NCBI GenBank assembly: GCA_038236705.1
Contig: JBBRZN010000003.1
Location: 53,648-117,647, forward strand
Direction of reading: 5' to 3'
From: AC-32 sp038236705
GTDB taxonomy: Bacteria; Actinomycetota; Thermoleophilia; Gaiellales; Gaiellaceae
DNA length: 64,000 bases
Every line of letters begins with the position of its first letter. The stretch's first letter is position 1. A model generated the notes under the pieces. It was not told the DNA's origin, did not search any database, and saw only the letters and a list, made by a program, of their open reading frames with translations. The translations under genes were made by a program, and so were the position numbers. This document shows, piece after piece, positions 40,947 to 47,902 of the stretch.

Positions 40947-41867
40947 CTAGGAAACGGGCCGGCCCATCTCGCGCGAGATCTCGGCGAGAGCGGCGAGACG
41001 CTTCTCCATCGGGGGATGCGTCATGAAGAGCTCGGCCGTCCGCTTGCGCCAGTTCGTCGGGACGATGAAGAACGCGTTCATCGTCTCCACCTGGCGCAGG
41101 TCCTGCTGCGGGATCATCGTGATCTGGCTCGCGATCTTCTGCAGCGCGCTCATCAGGTGCTCAGGCGCGCCGGTGATGAGTGCCGAGCCGCGGTCGGCCG
41201 CGTACTCGCGGTAGCGCGAGATCGCGAGGATCAGGATCTGGCTCAGGAAGTAGGTCACGATCGAGACGACCACGACGATCAGCCAGACGGGAACCGAGTT
41301 GTTGTTGTTGTCGCGGTTCCCGCCGAAGCCGCCGAACATCCCCGAATAGAGCCCGAAGCGGGTCAGCAGGCCGGCGAGCATGGCGAAGAAGCTCGCCACC
41401 GTCATCACGAGCACGTCGCGGTTTGCGATGTGGGAGAGCTCGTGCGCGAGCACGCCCTCGATCTCCTGTGGCTCGAGCCGGTTCCAGAGCCCGGTCGTAA
41501 CGGCCACGGCCGAGTGCTTCTTGTTCCGGCCGGTGGCGAAGGCGTTGGGCACATCGGACTCGATGATCGCCACGCGTGGTTTGGGCAGGTCGGCCATGGC
41601 CGCCAGCCGCTCGATCATGTCGTGCAGCGCGGGCGCCTCCTCACGCTCCACCACCTTCGCCCCCGATGCGCGCAGGGCGAGCTTGTCCGAGGTGAAGTAC
41701 TGGACGAACGCCAACCCGCCGACGATCACGAGCATCAGCACGAGGCCCGCGTTGAGGACGTAGAACAGCGCGAGCGCGAAGAAGACATAGAGGAGCCCGA
41801 GCATCGAGCTCGTGAAGAGCATTCGCCACGTCAGTCCGGCGTCACGACCGTAAGCCTTGCGTTTCAT
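40947..41867 (-). CDS. htpX: M48 membrane zinc protease HtpX
   Basis: 306 aa. The catalytic zinc motif HELSH sits at about residues 143-147 in EIEGVLAHELSHIANRD; the third ligand Glu is in ISRYREYAADRGSALITG. Four membrane helices flank it. HtpX degrades damaged membrane proteins on the cytoplasmic side. It lies 99 bp upstream of pspAB on the same strand, matching the Psp module. ATG 41867; MKRKAYGRDAGLTWRM is a typical N-terminus. Confidence 0.93.
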   Translation of the reverse strand: MKRKAYGRDAGLTWRMLFTSSMLGLLYVFFALALFYVLNAGLVLMLVIVGGLAFVQYFTSDKLALRASGAKVVEREEAPALHDMIERLAAMADLPKPRVAIIESDVPNAFATGRNKKHSAVAVTTGLWNRLEPQEIEGVLAHELSHIANRDVLVMTVASFFAMLAGLLTRFGLYSGMFGGFGGNRDNNNNSVPVWLIVVVVSIVTYFLSQILILAISRYREYAADRGSALITGAPEHLMSALQKIASQITMIPQQDLRQVETMNAFFIVPTNWRKRTAELFMTHPPMEKRLAALAEISREMGRPVS

Positions 41868-41882
41868 CGAGAATCGGCCCCC

Positions 41883-43397
41883 TTGAAGGCGAGAAGGTTC
41901 ACGGCGATTGTAGCTTTGGGGATTGTTGCGACCGCGTTAAGCCCGGGAGCCAGCGCGACTCGCGCGGATCGCGCGGTCGTAATCGTCGTCTCGCCCACGG
42001 CTCCCGTCTTTCGCTCGCCCGATGCGGGCCACGGCCTGCTCGTCCCGGGCCAAGGCGCGACGGTGACCCGGCGCGGAGCGCTCGCGTCGCTGGTGCGGGG
42101 GAAGATGGAGAACTGGCTCGTCGGTGGAGTGCCAAGCGGCAAGCCGCTGATCTCGCTCGCGGCACGACCGGCTCGGATCACGTTCTACGTCGCCCTCCCT
42201 CCGCCCGGCAAGCACCACAACGTCCTCCGCTACCCGATCGCGGTCGTCGGCCCCGGCTACCGCGGACTCCTGGTCTCGAGCTCAACGCGGCTTCCGGGGC
42301 TCGTGTCGCTGGCCGACGTGGCGCCGTCCGTGCGTGCTCTCAACCGGGGCGGCCGGCCCAGGATCCGGGCGCGGCCGGCCAACGACGCGCTGGCGCAGCT
42401 CGCCCGGCTCGACCGGCGCCTGGACGACGCGCACGACGCGCGGATCGCGGCGATGATCGTGCTCGCGGCTCTGATGGGGTCGCTCGGCCTGCTCGCGCTG
42501 CTGACGCGCTCCCCCCTCCTCGGCCGCGCTGCGTTCCTCGTTGCGCCCGCCTGCGTCGCGATCGCCGTCCTCCTCAGCGCGGCCGCAGTGACCACGCCGC
42601 GGGTAGCCGTTCTGATGCTCGCGCTCGCGGCCCCCGCGGCGGCTCTCGGGGGGGCGGCGCTCCTCCGCCCGCGATGGCCGCTCACGCCCGGGTTGGGCGC
42701 GCTGTTCGTCTTCCTGTTCGCGGTCATGTGGGCCCGCCCGGAGTGGAACACGCTCGCCGTGATCGGGCCGCATCCCGACGGGGGCGGACGCTTCCACGGC
42801 CTGACGAACCAGGTCGAGACGCTGCTGCTCTCGCCGGCCCTCGTTCTCGGGGCGCTGGTCGGAGTGCGTGCCCTTCCCGTCGTCGCGCTCGCCGTCTCCG
42901 CAGAAGTGGCGGCGAGCCGCATGGGCGCCGACGGCGGCGGGCTCGTCGTCTACCTGGCCGGATTCCTGGTGCTCGGCCTGCGCGTCGGCCGGGTGCCGGC
43001 CCTCCGAGCGGCAGCGGCGACGGCCGTGGCCGCAGGAACCGCGCTACTGCTCGTCGGGATCGACGCCGCGACCGGCGGCTCGAGCCACGTCACCGACGCG
43101 GTCGGAGGCGGGCCGGGCTCGCTCGCCGGCGATCTGGCGCACCGGGTGCACCTGTCGGCCGCATCCGTCACCTCGACCTGGAACAACGCGCTGTTCTTCA
43201 GCGCGAGCATCGCCGCCCTGGCCTGGCTCGTCTTCCAGCGGCCGCGCCCGCCGCTGCTCGAAGCGCTCCTGGCCGCCCTCGCCGTCTCGCTCGTCGTCAA
43301 CGACACGCCGACCGACGTCGCCGGCTGGGGCGCCCTCTCCGCGCTCGTCCTCTGGGCCTGGGCGAGAAGCGACGAGAGCGCCTTCCGGCTTGAGTAG
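41883..43397 (+). CDS. Polytopic membrane protein with exported N-terminal domain, 504 aa
   Basis: TTG 41883 gives a signal-like N-terminus (LKARRFTAIVALGIVATALS) followed by an extracytoplasmic domain of about 160 residues (AVVIVVSPTAPVFRSPDAGH) and then about nine membrane helices to the end. The start is uncertain, since the frame is open upstream over the htpX region. I recognise no family. Being 11 nt upstream of a cytochrome c lipoprotein it may take part in an envelope or respiratory function, but this is speculation. Confidence 0.65.
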   Translation: MKARRFTAIVALGIVATALSPGASATRADRAVVIVVSPTAPVFRSPDAGHGLLVPGQGATVTRRGALASLVRGKMENWLVGGVPSGKPLISLAARPARITFYVALPPPGKHHNVLRYPIAVVGPGYRGLLVSSSTRLPGLVSLADVAPSVRALNRGGRPRIRARPANDALAQLARLDRRLDDAHDARIAAMIVLAALMGSLGLLALLTRSPLLGRAAFLVAPACVAIAVLLSAAAVTTPRVAVLMLALAAPAAALGGAALLRPRWPLTPGLGALFVFLFAVMWARPEWNTLAVIGPHPDGGGRFHGLTNQVETLLLSPALVLGALVGVRALPVVALAVSAEVAASRMGADGGGLVVYLAGFLVLGLRVGRVPALRAAAATAVAAGTALLLVGIDAATGGSSHVTDAVGGGPGSLAGDLAHRVHLSAASVTSTWNNALFFSASIAALAWLVFQRPRPPLLEALLAALAVSLVVNDTPTDVAGWGALSALVLWAWARSDESAFRLE

Positions 43398-43408
43398 ACT
43401 CGCGCCCG

Positions 43409-43822
43409 ATGCGCCGCCTCGCACTGCTCCTCGGGGTCACGTTCCTGCTCGCCGGCTGCGGCGGGGGGAAGACCGTCTCGCCGACCGGTGCGGTCGAAGG
43501 AACGCTGCCCACCTCGACGGCCACGACCGTGGCGGCGGGCGACCCGAAGGCCGGCGCCGTGCTCTTCAAGTCGCAGGGTTGCAGCGGCTGCCACACGTTC
43601 AAGCCCGCGGGATCGAACGCGAAGATCGGCCCCGACCTCGACAAGCTCCCCGACTACGCGAAGACCGCCAAGCAACCGCTCAATGAGTTCACGCATGAGT
43701 CGATCGCCAATCCGAGCGCCTACGTGGAGAAGGGGTACCAGCCGACGATGCCTGACTTCGGTCAGACGCTCTCCGCCAAGCAGATCTCGGACCTCGTCGC
43801 CTACGTGACGCAGAAGGGTTGA
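43409..43822 (+). CDS. Cytochrome c lipoprotein, 137 aa
   Basis: Signal peptide with lipobox: MRRLALLLGVTFLLAGCGGG, Cys17 being the lipidation site. A mono-haem cytochrome c domain follows, with haem motif CSGCH at about residues 58-62 and the axial Met probably in YQPTMPDFGQTL. Acts as a periplasmic-side electron carrier. Its stop TGA overlaps the serS start (TTGA), which is an unusual neighbour for a cytochrome. Confidence 0.9.
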   Translation: MRRLALLLGVTFLLAGCGGGKTVSPTGAVEGTLPTSTATTVAAGDPKAGAVLFKSQGCSGCHTFKPAGSNAKIGPDLDKLPDYAKTAKQPLNEFTHESIANPSAYVEKGYQPTMPDFGQTLSAKQISDLVAYVTQKG

Positions 43823-45039
43823 TCGACCTCAGAGCCGCGCGGGCAGACCCTGAGGGGTTCCGGGCTGCGCTCGCCCGCAAGGGCGCGGCCGAAACCTTCG
43901 ACGAACTGCTCGCCGCGGACGAACGCTGGCGCGAGCTCGAGACCCGGGCCAGCGAGCTGCGCGCGCAGACCAAGACCAAGGGCAAGCCGACGCCGGAGCA
44001 GCTCGAGCAGCTGCGCGAGCTGAAGGCAGAGCTGCAGCGAGTGGAAGCCGAGCACGAGGAGGCGGCGCAGCGCCGGCAGGAGCTGCTCGACCGCGTGCCG
44101 AACCGGCCCGATCACACCGCGCCCGACGGCACCGCCGAAGAGGACGCGGTCGAGGTGAAGCGGGTCGGCGAGCAGCCCTCGTTCTCGTTCGAGCCGCGTG
44201 ACCACCTCGACCTAGCCGCCGCACACGTCTGGATCGACCTCGAACGGGCCGCGCGCGTCTCCGGTGCCCGCTTCGCCTACCGCGTCGGCGACGTGGCACT
44301 GCTGGAGCTGGCGCTCTATCGCTTCGCGCTCGACCGGCTCGTCGCCAAGGGCTTCGTGCCGATCCTCCCGCCCGTGCTGGTGCGAGAGGAAGCGATGTAT
44401 GGCACCGGCTTCCTGCCGACCGACGAGGTCAACATCTACAAGATCGAGCGCGACGAGCTGTACCTGACAGGCACCTCCGAGGTCGCGCTCGCGTCATTCC
44501 ACCTGGGTGAAGAGCTCGACGAGCTGCCGCGCCGCTACGCCGGCTACTCGACGAACTTCCGGCGCGAGTCGGGCGCGGCCGGCAAGGACACGCGCGGCAT
44601 GTTCCGCGTGCACCAGTTCGACAAAGTCGAGATGTTCGTCTTCACGGAGCCCGACCGCTCCAGCGACGAGCACGACGCGCTGCTGGCGCTCGAGGAGGAG
44701 CTCGTGCAGGAGGTCGGCCTGCCGTACCGGGTCGTCAACGTCGCGGCCGGCGACCTCGGCGCCTCGGCCGCGAAGAAGTACGACATCGAAGCCTGGTTCC
44801 CGGGTCAGCAGCGCTACCGCGAGATCACCTCCACCTCGAACACGACCGACTACCAGGCGCGGCGGCTCGGAATCCGCTTCCGGCGCGAGGGAAAGCTCGA
44901 GCCGGTGCACTCGCTCAACGGTACCGCGATGACGGCCCGCTGGCTGATCGCGCTACTCGAGAATTTCCAGGACGAGGGCGGCGCGATCGCCGTGCCCGAC
45001 GTCCTGACGGGCTTCGGCGCGCCGCCGCGGCTGGCCTAG
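43819..45039 (+). CDS. serS: Seryl-tRNA synthetase
   Basis: 406 aa class II synthetase. N-terminal coiled-coil arm (about residues 25-100, with LRAQTKTKGKPTPEQLEQLR) that grips the long variable arm of tRNA-Ser; catalytic core motif 2 YSTNFRRESGAAGKDTRGMFRVHQF and motif 3 LNGTAMTARWLIALLE. TTG start 43819 overlaps the cytochrome stop. The gene is followed 10 nt later by tRNA-Ser(TGA), its own substrate. Confidence 0.95.
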   Translation: MIDLRAARADPEGFRAALARKGAAETFDELLAADERWRELETRASELRAQTKTKGKPTPEQLEQLRELKAELQRVEAEHEEAAQRRQELLDRVPNRPDHTAPDGTAEEDAVEVKRVGEQPSFSFEPRDHLDLAAAHVWIDLERAARVSGARFAYRVGDVALLELALYRFALDRLVAKGFVPILPPVLVREEAMYGTGFLPTDEVNIYKIERDELYLTGTSEVALASFHLGEELDELPRRYAGYSTNFRRESGAAGKDTRGMFRVHQFDKVEMFVFTEPDRSSDEHDALLALEEELVQEVGLPYRVVNVAAGDLGASAAKKYDIEAWFPGQQRYREITSTSNTTDYQARRLGIRFRREGKLEPVHSLNGTAMTARWLIALLENFQDEGGAIAVPDVLTGFGAPPRLA

Positions 45040-45049
45040 ACTCGTCTCA

Positions 45050-45138
45050 GGCGGGGTGCCAGAGCGGACGAATGGGGCGGTCTTGAAAACCGCTGGCGGC
45101 CGAAAGGTCACCCGTGGGTTCGAATCCCACCCCCGCCG
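45050..45138 (+). tRNA. tRNA-Ser (anticodon TGA)
   Basis: 89 nt with the long variable arm of serine tRNAs. Acceptor GGCGGGG/CCCCGCC, anticodon stem GCGGT/ACCGC with loop CTTGAAA (TGA), T arm GTGGG-TTCGAAT-CCCAC, discriminator G. No CCA encoded. Directly downstream of serS. Confidence 0.95.
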
Positions 45139-45271
45139 CTCGCTGAGCCGAAAACAGGCTCCCACGAGGGGATTCGTTTTCAGCCAGGTTTACAACATCT
45201 TTACAGCGCTCAACGCAATCCTGGCACTCACGGCGAGTCTTCTCATAGACAACAATTCTCGGGGGTCTGTT

Positions 45272-46195
45272 ATGCGCAAAGTTCTCTTGCTTCTCCTCGC
45301 CGTCACCTCGCTCGCAGCGGCAAGTGCTGCCGCTGACCTGGCGAGACCGGCGGCGGCCGCCTCAAAGGCGGTGAGCATCACCCATACCGGCTACAGTCCG
45401 ACATCGGTTTCGATCAATGTCGGGGACGCCGTCGTCTTTACCAACAACGACACCGTGGCCCACACTGTGCGCTTTAATCCGACAGCCGGGATCAGCTGCA
45501 GTCGCAATCTTCCCCTGGTACTTCAGCCTGGGCAGAGCGCAACCTGCACGTTCCGGAATGCGGGCACGTTCAACTTCTCCGATCCAGTGGCGAAGGGTAA
45601 GAACTTCCGCGGCACGGTGGTAGTCGCGAAAGCACCCGCGGTCAGCCTCCGCGTGACGCCGGGAGTGTTGGTCTACGGTCGCAAAGCGGCCCTGTCGGGC
45701 ACGCTTGCCAGCCAGCAGGCGGGGGAGTCGCTGCAGGTCCTCGCGCAACAGTGTGGCCAGTCTGCGCCGACACCGCTCGCGACGGTTTCGACGACCGCCG
45801 GCGGTGCCTACAGCTATCAGGCAAAGCCGCTGAAGAACACCATCTACACAGTCAAGTTCAAGAACTCGACCAGCAACACGGCGACCGTGAAGGTCCGTCC
45901 CGCGCTCCGCCTCGGCAAGGTCGCGCCGCACCGATACTCAGTGCGTGTGTTTGCCGCTCAGAGCTTCGCAGGGAAGTACGCCAGCTTCCAGCGGTACCGC
46001 CTCGCGCTCAGGCGCTGGGTGACCGTCAAGCGCGTGCTCCTGCGCGCAAACGCGACGGGTGTTGCTCCGACGGTGATCACGTCTGCGAAGTTCCGCTCAA
46101 GCATCAGGGCGGGTTTGCGAGTGCGTGTCATCCTGGGCCAGACGCAGGTCGGCTCCTGCTACCTCGCGGGACGCAGCAACACGATCCGCAGCTGA
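45272..46195 (+). CDS. Secreted cupredoxin-like protein, 307 aa
   Basis: Signal peptide MRKVLLLLLAVTSLAAASAAA. Residues about 30-115 resemble a plastocyanin/cupredoxin fold (ITHTGYSPTSVSINVGDAVV, TNNDTVAHTVRFNP, CTFRNAGTFNFSDP), but the full Cu ligand set (His-Cys-His-Met) is not obvious, so copper binding is uncertain. The rest is two beta domains of the Ig-like kind. Less GC-rich upstream region with tRNA-Ser just before it. Possibly a wall-associated or electron-transfer protein. A strong hairpin terminator follows. Confidence 0.65.
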   Translation: MRKVLLLLLAVTSLAAASAAADLARPAAAASKAVSITHTGYSPTSVSINVGDAVVFTNNDTVAHTVRFNPTAGISCSRNLPLVLQPGQSATCTFRNAGTFNFSDPVAKGKNFRGTVVVAKAPAVSLRVTPGVLVYGRKAALSGTLASQQAGESLQVLAQQCGQSAPTPLATVSTTAGGAYSYQAKPLKNTIYTVKFKNSTSNTATVKVRPALRLGKVAPHRYSVRVFAAQSFAGKYASFQRYRLALRRWVTVKRVLLRANATGVAPTVITSAKFRSSIRAGLRVRVILGQTQVGSCYLAGRSNTIRS

Positions 46196-46209
46196 ACGAG
46201 CCGCTCAGA

Positions 46210-46242
46210 GAGAGCCGGAGGCGAGCGCCGTCTCCGGCTCTC
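46210..46242 (+). terminator. Hairpin terminator after cupredoxin-like gene
   Basis: Perfect 11-bp inverted repeat GAGAGCCGGAG / CTCCGGCTCTC separated by 11 nt, 14 nt after the stop codon. Confidence 0.65.
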
Positions 46243-46269
46243 GTCCTCTAAGCGAGGGCCTTTGTTTGT

Positions 46270-46485
46270 CTATCCCTCAGAGGGCTCGAGCAGACGTTCC
46301 AAGGCTCGCGATTCCGCTCGCCGAAGCGTCACTGGCTTTTCCGCGGAGAGTGCCCGCTCAAGGATCGCGGCAAGGTCGTTGAGAGTCGAGGAAGAACCAG
46401 CGCCGGCCAGCGCTTTGTCGCGCAGTTTGCGTACAACGGCTTCGTCGAGGGCGAGGTCTCGCCCGTGTAGATCGAACTGGATCAT
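46270..46485 (-). CDS. Small conserved hypothetical protein, 71 aa
   Basis: MIQFDLHGRDLALDEAVVRK then an alpha-helical stretch ending ERLLEPSEG. Codon use and the defined start (MIQFDLHGRDL...) look like real coding; I recall similar short uncharacterised actinobacterial proteins. No membrane helix or metal motif. Stop lies 27 nt beyond a terminator serving the opposite strand. Confidence 0.5.
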   Translation of the reverse strand: MIQFDLHGRDLALDEAVVRKLRDKALAGAGSSSTLNDLAAILERALSAEKPVTLRRAESRALERLLEPSEG

Positions 46486-46671
46486 CCCGGACGAGGATCA
46501 TGCCGCTTGCGCGGTGCCGCGAAACGCAATCCCTGGCCATGTCCGACAAGACGAGCTTCCGTCAGCATCGATGACTTCGCAGCGATCGTGTTGTTCATGC
46601 GGTTTCGGGCCAGACCGCAACTTCTTCGGGCGCTCCACCGTTGTAGACCCGAACGAAGAAAGGAGGCGTCG

Positions 46672-46743
46672 ATGTCGATTCTCTGGATCATCCTGATAGT
46701 CGTCCTCGTGCTGGCCCTGCTCGGATTCTTCGGGTTCCGCTAG
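46672..46743 (+). CDS. 23-aa single-helix membrane peptide
   Basis: MSILWIILIVVLVLALLGFF followed by GFR: one hydrophobic helix with a basic end. A very strong ribosome binding site (AAAGGAGGCGTCG) precedes the ATG, and a classic hairpin terminator follows, so it is a real small gene despite its length. Similar tiny membrane proteins are common in bacteria; function unknown. Confidence 0.65.
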   Translation: MSILWIILIVVLVLALLGFFGFR

Positions 46744-46765
46744 GCCAACGAGGGATCTAGTAGCA

Positions 46766-46788
46766 AAGGGCCGCCCCACGCGGCCCTT
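46766..46788 (+). terminator. Hairpin terminator after 23-aa gene
   Basis: AAGGGCCGC-CCCAC-GCGGCCCTT, perfect 9-bp stem with a 5-nt loop, followed by CCTTTCT. Lies between the 23-aa gene and the convergent MscS gene. Confidence 0.7.
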
Positions 46789-46796
46789 CCTTTCTA

Positions 46797-47709
46797 CTAC
46801 GTGATCGGAATGGCAGCCCGCCGCGCCTGCCAGCGCATCGCGGCGCTGGCGCGGGCGAAGCTGCGGGTGGCGCTCTCGTCTACCGCGAGCACGACCGGGC
46901 CGTGCACGATCAGGCCCTCCTCGGCGCGCTCCTTGAGCAGGTCGCTGAAGAAGCTCTCGACGAGCCACTCGCGGCCGGGAGCGGTGGTCGCGCGGACGTC
47001 GATGCGCACCATCGTCTCCGAGAACTCCTCGACGCCCTCGATCCACGGGCGGCGCACGAGCGTCGTCGGCCCTTCGGGAAGCATCGTCGCGACCCAGGTG
47101 ATGAGCTGCTCGGCGCGCTCGCGGTCGGAGACGAAGAGCTCGACCATGAGCTCCCTTCACGCCGCGGGGCAGCACGCGCACGGCCGGGATCTGCGAGTTG
47201 TGGATGTGGATCGCCTCGCCGTCGAGGGTGCGAAGCTTCGTGCGCCGCAGTGAGACGTCCTCGACCACGCCCTGAACCTCGAGCCCGGAGACGGCCACCG
47301 TGTCGCCGACCGCGTACCAGCGCTCGGCGAACATGGCGAAGCCGGCGATGATGTCGGTCAGGATTCGCTGGATTGCGAAGCCGAGGAGGATCAGCAGGAA
47401 CGAGGCTCCGGCGATCGCGGTCAGCCGGTCGACGCCGCCGATCAGCTCGGCCAGGGTCAGCACCGCCGCGGCTGCGAAGCCGCAGTAGCCGAGCCCCGTT
47501 CTGACGAGCGCAACGAGCGTCTCCTGGCGCTTGATGTCGACGAGCTTCCCGGTCTCGCCCGGATCGCTGTCGCCGTGCTTGTCGTCGTGCCAGACCATGA
47601 CGCGGCGGGCGACGGCGCCGCTCGCGCGCGCAAGCAGCCAGGCCGCGGCAAACGCGCCGACGATGATCGTCACTCGGTTGTCGACGACGGTGTTCAGGGA
47701 GCTCAGCAT
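46797..47709 (-). pseudogene. MscS-family mechanosensitive channel, frameshifted
   Basis: Two frames together make one MscS protein. The first (ATG 47709) holds the membrane helices and the conserved RWYAVGDTVAVSGLEVQGVV and LDGEAIHIHNSQIPAVRVLP of the beta domain. The second, ending at 46797, resumes with LMVELFVSDRERAEQLITWV and the cytoplasmic alpha-beta domain. One extra G in the run near 47150-47160 shifts the frame. A working gene would make a pressure-release channel of about 303 residues in the cytoplasmic membrane. Frameshift may be real or a sequencing error. Confidence 0.7.
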
Positions 47710-47902
47710 CTGGGTCCTTCCGGAGCACAATCTCTACTGAACCCAAGGTAGCGAGAACGATCCAGCTGTCACGAGCCTCGACCGAATCTTTACCTGCGGT
47801 TAACCGGAGCGATCATCGTTGCGGCGGCGGTCGTGGCCTGGTTAGGCCAACTTCCCCTTTCCGGGGGATCACCGGAGCCCGAAAGCGCGAGAAACTGAGG
47901 CA

